Positions 24,085-32,026 of a stretch of 46,752 bases of DNA are shown here, piece by piece (position 1 is the first letter of the stretch; each line of letters begins with the position of its first letter). The DNA comes from Paucibacter sp. KBW04. Its GTDB lineage: Bacteria; Pseudomonadota; Gammaproteobacteria; Burkholderiales; Burkholderiaceae_C. Location: the NCBI RefSeq assembly GCF_003852425.1, contig NZ_QAJN01000005.1, positions 1 to 46,752 on the forward strand, in the 5' to 3' direction. Below the pieces are notes generated by a model. It worked only from the letters and a program-made list of their open reading frames with translations, searched no databases and had not been told where the DNA came from. The position numbers and the translations under genes were made by a program.

Positions 24085-24912
24085 TCAGATGAAACCAGCA
24101 ACTGAAGTACCTTGAGGCTTGCCAGCGGCTGCCATGCCCAAAGCCCCATAAGGACGAGCCGCAGCAGCAGAGGTAGCAGCACGCTCCAGCCGGCGCTCAG
24201 CACGCAGCAGCACACCGCACACAAACTCCAACGCCTCCGCCGAATCGGCAAAGCTGCCATGCCGAGCGATGGCTCGCTCCAAGCTCCCTTGGATCTCGGC
24301 CGCCATGCGGTCCGCAGCAAGCACCACCCGCCGCGAAGAGGCAGGCAAGTCAAACAGGGGCCGCCAATGCTCTAAGGCCAAACGCCACAGCGCCACGATC
24401 TGCGGGTACTTCTTGCCCCAAGGCCCGGCTTCAACGTCAGACAAGGCGTCCGTCGCCATGCTGCTGCAACTGGCTCCGGCTACCGTCCGAAATGCGCCCG
24501 CAACAGCTTGCCTATGCCGAGGTGCCACTAAGGCAACCGTGACGTCCAAGGCCTGTGCGATCGATGGCAATGCCTCCGCGCCAAAGAACTCGACGCCTCG
24601 CCCACCGCCCTGCCCTTCGACCTGGGTGGCAACTGAGTAGCGGATGCGCTCAACTCCTCGATCCTCTAAGTCCGCTGCAAACTCAACTTGTGGAGCCTTG
24701 GTCATAACGTTCTGGGCCCAGGCACCCAGTAACTCGAACTTTCCGTCCAGCGAACTGGCAAACCCCCAATGGACCGACGCACATGAGCCAAGCGAATCTC
24801 GAACCGCTACATCGGCTGTGCGAAAGGCACTTACCAAGTAACGGCGACAAAGCAATCGCCCGCAAAGGCTCACCATCCCCGCCCCTCCCAAAGTTTCGTA
24901 GCTCGCCACCAT
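24085..24912 (-). CDS. IS256/mutator-type transposase homologue lacking the catalytic triad (possible domesticated regulator)
   Basis: 275 residues from ATG 24912 (GGAG seven bases upstream); ATG 24876 also has a good GGGAGG site, and the frame is open back to 24957. The core matches IS256 transposases in order: HWGFASSLDGKFELLGAW (usual LGVDLDGNKEVLGLW), ADLEDRGVERI (LKNRGVEDI), then GPWGKKYPQIVALWR and FDLPASSRRVV (FFDYPPEIRKVI), and ARHGSFADSAEAL (KTRGSFPSDEAAL). The positions expected to hold the DDE residues are changed: the first Asp aligns with Arg (AFRTADVAVRD), the second with Thr (ATQVEGQGG), and the TTNAIESLN motif is replaced by LAADRMAAEI. No inverted repeats flank it. It lies directly upstream of a sigma/fecR pair, suggesting a recruited regulatory or DNA-binding function. 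Confidence 0.7.
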   Translation of the reverse strand: MVASYETLGGAGMVSLCGRLLCRRYLVSAFRTADVAVRDSLGSCASVHWGFASSLDGKFELLGAWAQNVMTKAPQVEFAADLEDRGVERIRYSVATQVEGQGGGRGVEFFGAEALPSIAQALDVTVALVAPRHRQAVAGAFRTVAGASCSSMATDALSDVEAGPWGKKYPQIVALWRLALEHWRPLFDLPASSRRVVLAADRMAAEIQGSLERAIARHGSFADSAEALEFVCGVLLRAERRLERAATSAAAARPYGALGMAAAGKPQGTSVAGFI

Positions 24913-24951
24913 TCGAATTGCTCCGCTCAGTGATTGACTCAACTCAATGAT

Positions 24952-24977
24952 GATCATCTCAAGATATGAGGATGATC
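24952..24977. promoter_or_regulatory. Palindrome between the XRE gene and the transposase-like gene
   Basis: GATCATCTCA and TGAGGATGATC form an imperfect inverted repeat with a five-base spacer, sitting between two divergent genes. It is a good candidate operator for the XRE regulator, controlling itself and the leftward operon. It overlaps the earliest possible start of the leftward gene, another reason to place that start at 24912. Confidence 0.5.
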
Positions 24978-24981
24978 GTCC

Positions 24982-25263
24982 GTGGTGCTATCGAAGTCAA
25001 TAGCAAATCATCCTGCTATGCCTCGCCCGTCTCCTCGTCATGCACAAGCCCCCGATTTGGTGGCATTCGGCGCCGCCGTTCGCGAAGCCCGTTTGGCATT
25101 GGGCATGTCGCAAGAGGCACTGGCCTATGAGGCAGGCATTGACCGCTCTTACATGAGCAGTGTCGAACGCGGAGGTCAGAACGTTGGCCTTGTCCTTGCC
25201 GCCCAAATCGCGCGAGCACTCAAGCTGAACTTGGCTGACTTGATCTCTGCGGCGGGCTTGTAA
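24982..25263 (+). CDS. XRE-family (Cro/CI-type) helix-turn-helix regulator
   Basis: 93 residues from GTG 24982 (GAGGA nine bases upstream) or about 81 from ATG 25018, which lacks a visible ribosome site. The helix-turn-helix fills residues about 28-88: FGAAVREARLALGMSQEALA, then YEAGIDRSYMSSVERGGQNV and LAAQIARALKLNLADL. No other domain. It diverges from the transposase-like / sigma / fecR unit across a palindrome and most likely represses or activates that unit and itself. Confidence 0.85.
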   Translation: MVLSKSIANHPAMPRPSPRHAQAPDLVAFGAAVREARLALGMSQEALAYEAGIDRSYMSSVERGGQNVGLVLAAQIARALKLNLADLISAAGL

Positions 25264-25355
25264 GAAAACCCTTTTGAAGGCCATGCGCAAATAGACTTCC
25301 CCTTAACCGGCAAGGTTCCAGCCGTACTTTGTGCTGAAAAAATAGTGGATGGCGT

Positions 25356-25734
25356 GTGAAGCAAGGGGATTTGATCGACAAGGCGGGCAAGGCGATAGAA
25401 GTCGTAGTGAAGGTAGCTGTGACGCTGGTCAGTCTCGGCGTCCTGCTAGTTCTCCCATTGCTATTTGTCTATGCGCTCATTGCGCCATTGTTCGGCTCCG
25501 AGCCGATTGGGTATGCTGCGGACGTTGGGAGTTACTTGGTAGCTCTTGCTGTCATAGTCATCGCGGGGGGGAGCGCTGTTTAGCGCTTTCATCTTGCTGT
25601 CGGATAGGAGCAAATTGTTCCGAAAGTTTGTTGGCTTCATCGTTTGCATCCTCTTGGTGCTAGGCACGATCAACCAGTGCACTGACCATAGCAGCGAAGC
25701 TAGATGCGTGCCGAATAGATACGTCGAGTGCTAA
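25356..25734 (+). pseudogene. Small membrane protein gene interrupted by a frameshift in a run of seven G
   Basis: A GTG start at 25356 opens a frame ending at 25583 with two membrane segments (KVAVTLVSLGVLLVLPLLFV; VGSYLVALAVIVIAGG). At 25565-25571 there is a run of seven G. With six G, the frame would continue as ALFSAFILLSDRSKLFRKF, FVGFIVCILLVLGTINQ and on to a TAA at 25732-25734, adding a third membrane helix and giving about 125 residues. This may be a mutation, a slippery phase-variable run, or a sequencing error. Family not recognised. Confidence 0.5.
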
Positions 25735-25750
25735 GGAAAGTCCGCTAGGG

Positions 25751-26170
25751 GTGCAACACCTCGCCTGTCGCCTGCGCCTGTTGGGGCTAGATGTCCGGCT
25801 GATCACGGCCCACTTCATCGGGCCATTCCGCGTGCAAGGCGCCAGCGGCAAGAACGATCCCAATGATGCTGCAGCAATCTACGAGGCCGCCTCGCGGGCG
25901 CGTACGTGTTGAGCACCCGTGAAGACGCCAGCGCAGCAAGGCTGGCAAGGGATTCACCGTCTGCGTGAAGGCTACAAGGAAGAACGCACTGACTGCCTTA
26001 ACCGGATCCGTGGCTTGCTGGCCGTGTTCGGTCTGGTCTTCCTGCAAAGCCCAGAGGCCTTGCGTCGTGTGCTCAGCGACGTGCCGGAAGACGCCAGCAA
26101 CGAGCTGCCCGACTTGAAGCACCTGGCACTGCAACGGGCGCAGGCGCACTGGAGGGTACTGGATTACGAA
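25751..26170 (+). pseudogene. IS110-family transposase remnant
   Basis: The frame reads LGLDVRLITAHFIGPFRVQG, KNDPNDAAAIYEAASR, then after an in-frame TGA at 25910-25912 continues APVKTPAQQGWQGIHRLREG and RTDCLNRIRGLLAVFGLVF. This follows the DEDD domain of IS110/IS1111 transposases (KNDAADAEAICEA, VPVKTEEQQ, RTQLINALRAHLAEFG). The N-terminal part and the C-terminal catalytic segment are missing. The frame stays open to 26347, but similarity fades after about 26170. Dead element. Confidence 0.8.
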
Positions 26171-26435
26171 ACACCTAGTGCGATAAGCAGGCTAAGCAGC
26201 ATGTACGCGGCGATCAGGCGGCCGCTCGGGCTGCTGATCACGACCAGCACAGTGTTGCAGTTGATCGGCCGCAACGACCGAAAGCGGTTGAGTCTGGCAT
26301 TGGAGGCATGCAGTCGCCAAGGGCTCTGTGAGCAACCGCTCCGCTGAACTCTCGACCGTTGAGATCTGATCGGCAGGTTCAGGCTGAAGGCGGCCAGTCA
26401 CGAGTGCCCGCTGTATAGCCATCCGTGTCAGCATC

Positions 26436-26477
26436 GGCATTGGCATTGGCATTGGCATTGGCATTGGCATTGGCATT
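26436..26477. repeat. Tandem hexanucleotide repeat (GGCATT)x7
   Basis: Seven perfect copies of GGCATT, preceded by a partial copy (GCATC) and followed by a degenerate one (GGCAAT). It lies between the IS110 remnant and the 3' end of the large STAND gene. It encodes alternating small residues in any frame, with no supported gene over it. Copy number is likely to vary between isolates. Confidence 0.9.
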
Positions 26478-26565
26478 GGCAATGAGAGTAGCGCTCAGCT
26501 CTGTCTACACGATGAGGAAGGCATGCTGGCCGCACAAAACGGCAACAGGGCATGCTCATGGCCCG

Positions 26566-26614
26566 CTCCAACTACCCGCCTTGAAGGTCACCCGAACCCT
26601 CCAAGAAGTTGAAC
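26566..26614 (-). repeat. Weak attC-like hairpin just past the STAND gene stop
   Basis: On the minus strand GTTCAAC (a perfect RYYYAAC core) lies three bases after the stop codon and GTTGGAG (one mismatch to GTTRRRY) closes a 49-base segment. Inside it CTTGGAGG and CCTTCAAG can pair. This could be a short, decayed attC bounding a cassette, or simply a terminator-like hairpin. It is shorter than usual attC sites, so low confidence. Confidence 0.25.
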
Positions 26615-26616
26615 TC

Positions 26617-29600
26617 TCAGGCGATGCGGGAACCGTAATTCTCCGGGTCAAGGCCCAGCGCAACGGCTGCTGCACCAAGTAGCGCTTTGGTTCCGACCCG
26701 GCCACCTTCGACGTCGGCGACCGCCTGTCGGAGCATAGGCACGCTGACCCGTGGTGAGGTGAACAAGAAAGCGTTGCTCGAAAGCTCCTTCCATGCGGGC
26801 GCGAAGCGCCGGGCAAGAGCGCGGGTGAACGTGTCCTGGAGAAGAACACCTTCGTTGGTGCACACCGTCAAGGACGCCAGCAGCGAGTGCATTCGCAGGG
26901 TAGCCCTTGGGGTATTCACGTCGCGGAGAAGGACCATCGCGGCGCCAAAGACCTGTTCGGCCGACTGGTCTTGAACGTCCTCAAGCGTTAGTTGGGCATC
27001 GTCGGCCGTCATCATCAATGAAGCCGACATTGCCTTCAGGCTCCTGACGGAGGGCGCATCATCGCCCCACACCTCCGCTGACTGGATTTGCCAGGCGGCC
27101 AGCGCCTCCATTGGCTCATCGGTGCAAATCGCTCCTGCAGCAAACAAGGCCACAAGACCACCATTCGACAGCTTGCTTCCCTCCGCCGGAGTGAGGTCTG
27201 GCTGCGACTCTTTCGAAAGCTGCCGGTCTGCAAGACAGTGCATTGTGTTCAATGCACGCTCAAAGTAGGCAACTGCAGAGATGACTCCCTTGCGTGCCCC
27301 TCTTGTCAACTCGAAAGCCAGCATCGCCTGCGCACCGGAGAAGCGAACTAGCGGCACGCTTGACAGCATCGCGGATCGCAGGACGTCCTCCATCTCCTCG
27401 GGCACGTCGCCAAGTTGCGCGGCAAGTTGACCAACGTTTGTCGCGACCAGCAGAGCCCGATACTCTTGGCCCGCAGTGGCTGGGCCTAAGCTTAGCCCTG
27501 GCTCTGACGCTCTGCCATAGGCCATCGGAGGGGTGTCTCCGACGCTTCCGGAAGCTAGGTCCTCGATGATTTTGCAGGTGGCTGCTGTCGCCCCAAGCAC
27601 TGCCAGCCAGCTCTCGTTCGCGGCATCGCTTGCCTCCGTTGGAGCATTCAAAATGACGTCTGCAAGCCTGCGAGCGGCCCTCTGGCAGTCTCCCGCCATG
27701 GCTATCGCTCTACACCCGTCGACCACCAAGCCGAAACGTGTAATCGCCAAAGTTCGCAACGCAGAAACTTTGGCGCCGTCCATGAACAGCTCCTCCGCCT
27801 TTTCCCAGCGCTGCAAATGACAAGCGCTAATGGCGGCTCGCCTGTACGCAAACGAATCAAGCACATCCGCTGCGTGCGGCCGCTCGAAAAGAACCGCCCA
27901 TTGGTCCAGAGCATCCGCGTAGTCCTTTTGCTGGAACAGCACGTTCACCCGCTGCTCTGCAATGGTCAGCGTCTCTCCAAACACCAGCGCTGCTTCGTCC
28001 AGTGCATTCATCGCTCCCGCGGGGTCGTCGACATGCTCACTGCGCACGATCGACGTTGCCCTCGCAACCTCACTCCCGAACCAGGACAAGCGATGGCCGC
28101 TAGCGATGCTCTGCGCGCGCAGCAACAGTGCCAGAACGGGCGTCCAATCTGTGCGCTCCGTGCACCCTGCTGCCCAGACGCCATGGACAAAGGCGCCGCA
28201 AGAGCTGACCAGAGGCCAACCTAGCACCGAGTCGAACTCTGCGCGAGCAGCCTCATCCGCGTCGAACTCAAGCCAATCGAGCAATCCGGCGAAGTCGGAC
28301 AGCCCGCGCATGGACGACGCGTGCATAGAAAGATAGAACTGACTGGTCGTCGCATCCTTGGGGACCTCAAGGTCCATCTCACGCGACTCGACCAAGAACC
28401 GCCTGGCCATGCCTTCCGCATAGTCGGCCATCTTGCCGCGCCGATGACCCAGCGAACAGATTGCCGCCAACTTGGCTCTGAGTGGCACAAGAGGATTTCG
28501 GTTGACCACCAGACGCGAGCATCTGGCCACTTCCACCGCTTCCCGCATTTCAACGTCTTCAACGAAGGCGACCTCTTCCGTCCATCGTTCGAGAATGCGA
28601 ACGACTTCTGATGACCCGGTCTCACTCGCAACGGTGAACTGCAACTGCCGCAGCATCACGCTGACCATCGCATGGGGCGAAAAGAATCGTTGGCCAGGCT
28701 CCAAGGCGACGTATGGCAACCAATTCAACTGCTGATAAAGCGCCTTTGCCACGGCAGTCTCGTCAATGGTCTCAACGATTCGCGCACCTTTGAGCAGACG
28801 CCGACCATCCTTGGCGATGAATGCATGAAACAGCAACGACGACGCATCCGACACATCTAGCTCGTGCACGCTCGCAATGGCATCGAACAGCCGCGTGTGG
28901 GCCTGCCGCATCTGCTTTTCCGTCCAGACCTGCTCGGTGGCTCCCTTCAGAAGCGGTGTAACCGAAAGGCGACCAGGCAAGGATTGCTCAAACCACTTGC
29001 CTGCCAAGGAGTCAATGACGTCACCACCGTTGGTCAGGCCCCCGATTTCCTGGGCCAGTGCAAGAAGCATTTTCCTGGATAGCGGATAGGTCGCCGCGCT
29101 GGCGGTGTAGACGAAAGACGCTACTTCGGCCGGCACCGTCCCGCTCAGCATGCTCCGCGCGGTGCCTCGAGCCGTTCTCACTGCAGGGGACGCGGTGACC
29201 ATGTCTGCGCTGGTAGGTGCCGGCCAACGCTCCACTTCAAGTTCAGCGATTCGGACCTGGACGAGCTTCGGGTGACCTTGGGTTAGTCCGCAGATAAGAG
29301 CGCCCCAGATTCCGGCGAGTTCTTCAGGACAGCCATGGGCTCGGCATTGCTCGTCCACTTCGCTTGGCGGCATGGTCGGCACGTCAATGACTTCCAGACC
29401 TGCGACCGGCGCAAGCTGCTCAGACTCAGCTGATTCCCCCCGGGCCGTGAACAGCAGCGCCCGTTCAGAACGGACGGCTTGGCTCACCACTATGGACAGA
29501 GCAGTGCCGAAGGCGCTAAACGCGGAAGGCGAAATGTCGATGTTGTCGATGACGACGAGCGAAGGCGCATCCGAGCAAGCCATCGCTGCGATCAGCGCCC

Positions 29601-30690
29601 TTAGCAGGTTGTCGGTCTCTACTGCTGTACGGTTTGCTAGCGGGAACCACCACGCCTCTGGACACACGGCGTGGCCTACGAGTTGAGCCAAGGTCGTCTT
29701 GCCCTTGTGCACGCTCCCAGTCAGCAAGACCGCCGCGTGAGCGTCAATTCGCTCACGCACCCGTTGGACAAGCGCATCGCGATTCAGCAGCGGCGTCGGC
29801 GCCGGCGGCATCTCGAGCTTCATCATGTCCAACAACGCCCGGCCAGGATCGTATTCGCCAGCCTCAAGCGCACGCATGAACTGCGCGTATTGCAATGCCG
29901 GCACGGCCACATGCGCGGTAGTTGCCACCTCAATCTGGCGCAGCAGGTCCGCCGTTGTGAGGATACGGCTTGCTGACTCGGGCTTCACGACCACGTCGCT
30001 CACGAACGAGTAGAGGCGGTCGCAGACGGTAGCTGAGTACGATAGGCTTATCCCAGCTCCGTGCAACCTGTGAACAACACGGTCCTCAGCGCTCCGCTGC
30101 ACTGCGTCGAGGCCTGGCTGGTTCAGGAACCAATGCACAGGGCGGAAAAGATGCGTTTGAGTAGCCGGGGCATCAGCCACTTCGAGGAATGCTCTCAGCG
30201 CACTATCCTCGGAAAGCTTAGGCGCCAAATACTTCTGCAGAGAGGACGCCATGTCGGCGTTTTCACGCGCGACGCTCCATGCGGACATGCCAGCGATCCC
30301 ACCGAACGCAGCATCCTGCTCAACAACTGCATGCGCGGTCGAGATGTAGTGAAACGCGACGGTGCGCGTAGCTTCCCGAGTTCGTAGGGTCCAAAAGTTC
30401 TCGAGTGCTCTCAGTGCGCGCAGGTTGTTCAGGGAAATCCCATCGACCTCACTCTTGACCTGCTGGGCGACGACCTCCAAGGCCGAGGCCTTGTCAAAGT
30501 CCTCAGCCCCTTCAAGGTAAATGACCTCGTCCGGCGTACTAAGACGTAGCCATGCGTCAATCGACCACCAGAGCTGATAGATGACCCCCCTGATGGGCGC
30601 AACGGCCTGTCGTCGAGCATCAGCAGGAAGCTCTCTCGGAGGCTCCGCCGCCGCTGAAGGGCTAACAATTCCTGCAAGGACTTCTTTCAT
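26617..30690 (-). CDS. Nuclease-STAND NTPase, putative anti-phage defence protein
   Basis: 1357 residues. Residues about 30-120 resemble the Cap4/DUF4297 PD-(D/E)xK nuclease: RGVIYQLWWSIDAWLRL, then YLEGAEDFD (Glu60, Asp64, Asp66) and AQQVK (Gln77, Lys79), followed by VAFHYISTAH. A STAND/NACHT-like NTPase spans about 300-540: Walker A GSVHKGKTT (Lys331), Walker B SLVVIDNIDIS (Asp382), an arginine-bearing strand ALLFTARGES and the GHPKL motif near 472. The remaining 800 residues are helical and probably form repeats (for example EQRVNVLFQQKDYADALDQW) suited to target sensing. The start ATG overlaps the TGA of the preceding gene. The design matches Avs-type defence NTPases, in which phage-protein recognition activates a nuclease. 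The trigger is unknown, and pairing with the upstream hydrolase-like gene is unfamiliar to me. Confidence 0.85.
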   Translation of the reverse strand: MKEVLAGIVSPSAAAEPPRELPADARRQAVAPIRGVIYQLWWSIDAWLRLSTPDEVIYLEGAEDFDKASALEVVAQQVKSEVDGISLNNLRALRALENFWTLRTREATRTVAFHYISTAHAVVEQDAAFGGIAGMSAWSVARENADMASSLQKYLAPKLSEDSALRAFLEVADAPATQTHLFRPVHWFLNQPGLDAVQRSAEDRVVHRLHGAGISLSYSATVCDRLYSFVSDVVVKPESASRILTTADLLRQIEVATTAHVAVPALQYAQFMRALEAGEYDPGRALLDMMKLEMPPAPTPLLNRDALVQRVRERIDAHAAVLLTGSVHKGKTTLAQLVGHAVCPEAWWFPLANRTAVETDNLLRALIAAMACSDAPSLVVIDNIDISPSAFSAFGTALSIVVSQAVRSERALLFTARGESAESEQLAPVAGLEVIDVPTMPPSEVDEQCRAHGCPEELAGIWGALICGLTQGHPKLVQVRIAELEVERWPAPTSADMVTASPAVRTARGTARSMLSGTVPAEVASFVYTASAATYPLSRKMLLALAQEIGGLTNGGDVIDSLAGKWFEQSLPGRLSVTPLLKGATEQVWTEKQMRQAHTRLFDAIASVHELDVSDASSLLFHAFIAKDGRRLLKGARIVETIDETAVAKALYQQLNWLPYVALEPGQRFFSPHAMVSVMLRQLQFTVASETGSSEVVRILERWTEEVAFVEDVEMREAVEVARCSRLVVNRNPLVPLRAKLAAICSLGHRRGKMADYAEGMARRFLVESREMDLEVPKDATTSQFYLSMHASSMRGLSDFAGLLDWLEFDADEAARAEFDSVLGWPLVSSCGAFVHGVWAAGCTERTDWTPVLALLLRAQSIASGHRLSWFGSEVARATSIVRSEHVDDPAGAMNALDEAALVFGETLTIAEQRVNVLFQQKDYADALDQWAVLFERPHAADVLDSFAYRRAAISACHLQRWEKAEELFMDGAKVSALRTLAITRFGLVVDGCRAIAMAGDCQRAARRLADVILNAPTEASDAANESWLAVLGATAATCKIIEDLASGSVGDTPPMAYGRASEPGLSLGPATAGQEYRALLVATNVGQLAAQLGDVPEEMEDVLRSAMLSSVPLVRFSGAQAMLAFELTRGARKGVISAVAYFERALNTMHCLADRQLSKESQPDLTPAEGSKLSNGGLVALFAAGAICTDEPMEALAAWQIQSAEVWGDDAPSVRSLKAMSASLMMTADDAQLTLEDVQDQSAEQVFGAAMVLLRDVNTPRATLRMHSLLASLTVCTNEGVLLQDTFTRALARRFAPAWKELSSNAFLFTSPRVSVPMLRQAVADVEGGRVGTKALLGAAAVALGLDPENYGSRIA

Positions 30691-31325
30691 CGGTGCAACT
30701 GACTTTCGCCTGTGGCGCGCGGCGCGTTGCCTGGATCGACGAACCGAAGAAAGACGCCCCGAACCGCGCGAACTACGCGAGCAATAGTCGCAGGCGAGTT
30801 CCGCAGTGCAGCCGCCAGCTCCCTCTGAGCGCGAGCCCCGCTCCTTCCTCGTTTGCCGATGATGGAGGACTTGGTGCCCAGAAATTGGTACCCACTCTGC
30901 TTTGCAACAACCTCTTCGGACGCTAGCGCGTCAGCAACAAGCACTGCCAGCTCATCATCGGGCCTATCAAGAATTACCGCGATTTCATCGCCTTCGCACC
31001 CATAGACAGCCACAACGCGGTCACATCCAGCGATGAGCTCAGGGCACCTAAGTTCGCCGAAGTGTTCGCTCGTCAGATGCAGAGCCGCGTAGTTCTTCGC
31101 CTTTCGAGTGCATTCGAACAGATAACACGAGAAGTCGTCCCTAGCTATGTCGGCTGCAATCTGGGAAGTCGGCCGCTCGATGGCGCCGCCATGTGGCGCA
31201 ACTACCGCAATCTGCAGAGGGTTTCTTCGCGAAATCGCGCTCCCATAGTCGACACCTTCCTTGTAGGTTGCATCCAAGTCAATGAATGACTTGAAATTCT
31301 GAGCGCGGGCTGGCGGCGAATCCAT
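30687..31325 (-). CDS. Poly-gamma-glutamate hydrolase (PghP/DUF867)-like protein, partner of the STAND protein
   Basis: 212 residues with no signal peptide. Opening YKEGVDYG and the motif VVAPHGGAIERPTSQIA (His45, Glu50) match the zinc site of PghP-type hydrolases of phages and bacteria, followed by SCYLFECTRKAKNYAALHLT and SEHFGELRC. Where the family normally has a second histidine (HG after a hydrophobic strand, 63 residues past the first), this protein has Tyr108 (VAVYGCEGDE), so a metal ligand may be lost and the protein could be a non-catalytic sensor or partner. The ATGA overlap with the STAND gene makes them an obligate pair. The ATG lies 19 bases after a GTTAGGC integron core site. 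Confidence 0.78.
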   Translation of the reverse strand: MDSPPARAQNFKSFIDLDATYKEGVDYGSAISRRNPLQIAVVAPHGGAIERPTSQIAADIARDDFSCYLFECTRKAKNYAALHLTSEHFGELRCPELIAGCDRVVAVYGCEGDEIAVILDRPDDELAVLVADALASEEVVAKQSGYQFLGTKSSIIGKRGRSGARAQRELAAALRNSPATIARVVRAVRGVFLRFVDPGNAPRATGESQLHR

Positions 31326-31343
31326 GCTGCCAGTTTAGACGCG

Positions 31344-31390
31344 GCCTAACCCCAATTTTCGCGGCGTTGCCAAGTTTGCTGGCCTTAGGC
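31344..31390 (-). repeat. attC-like cassette boundary upstream of the defence operon
   Basis: On the minus strand a perfect GTTRRRY core, GTTAGGC, sits at 31350-31344, with GCCTAAG (one mismatch to RYYYAAC) 40 bases upstream. The two outer arms GCCTAAGGCC and GGGGTTAGGC are largely complementary. At 47 bases it is shorter than usual attC sites, so it may be a decayed or recombined site. It would mark the 5' boundary of a cassette beginning with the PghP-like gene. Confidence 0.4.
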
Positions 31391-31938
31391 GGTGGGCGCC
31401 TTTGCGCGCTGATTGGTCTTGCCGTTATTCCTCCTGCGTACGGCTGCATCGCTTATTCCCGAAGGAGCGGCATGAGCGACGCTACGCATGAGTTCTTGTA
31501 CGCGCGCTCCAGCGAGCGTTGAACGACCGTTTTCGGGCGACGAGTTCAGTAAACCGACGGACCGCTCCCGCTGCATAGCTGCCATCCGACGACCAACGAC
31601 GCCTGTAGGCTGGCAGCGGCCATTCGTTTTTGGACGCCCAACGACCGCAGTGGCCGAGACCGGCCGTTGGGTGCTTCATTGGCCGGAAGACAGCTTCTCC
31701 TCCCGAAGCTGACCGTCGTTGAATCGAAGATCAGGACCAGCAGCGTGCAGAAGCTGTTTGCTCCAACGACAGCTTTTCCAGGCTGCGGACTAGCAATCGG
31801 CAGTGTTGGCATGAAGGGCGATCTTGCCTGCGGTGGGCTGCACCGCGCCCGTTGCCGTCATTGGAAGCCGACCTCCGGCAGCCAATCTGCGCCCCAAAGC
31901 TGCCATTCCCAGAGCACGACACATCGCCTATTGCAGTC
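31391..31938. repeat. Non-coding segment with clustered palindromic repeats
   Basis: No supported gene. The segment contains several related GC-rich inverted repeats built around a GACCG...CGGCC pattern, the clearest being near 31650-31675 (CCAACGACCGCAGTGGCC with GACCGGCCGTTGGG) with related pieces near 31521, 31556, 31601 and 31710. Such repeats give spurious open frames on both strands. Its location between two attC-like sites fits a non-coding integron cassette. Confidence 0.45.
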
Positions 31939-32004
31939 GCTCAATGTAGAAGTGAGCGGCCTGCGCGGCATTTCGCGCAGGTCCGCTCGACTGCCGGGTT
32001 AGAA
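31939..32004 (-). repeat. Integron attC recombination site
   Basis: 66 bases. On the minus strand it opens with TTCTAAC and closes with ATTGAGC, each one base off the RYYYAAC and GTTRRRY cores. Between them GAGCGG-A-CCTGCGCG pairs with CGCGCAGG-CCGCTC, a 14-bp stem with a single extrahelical base, which is the structural hallmark of attC. It follows a small cassette-type gene by 22 bases. Confidence 0.8.
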
Positions 32005-32026
32005 GGGCAAATTAACGAGCCTCCTG

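Noticed and set aside
24085-24957. Active IS256 insertion sequence.
   Set aside because: Catalytic residues are substituted, no terminal inverted repeats were seen, and the N-terminal DNA-binding part is missing.
26192-26682. Open frames on both strands across the GGCATT repeat giving MPMPMP or ALALAL proteins.
   Set aside because: Translations are products of the hexamer repeat; no ribosome site or conserved context.
31385-31812. Several 65-90 residue open frames on both strands.
   Set aside because: They follow the palindromic repeats, have no ribosome sites, and are of the kind commonly mis-called over such repeats.
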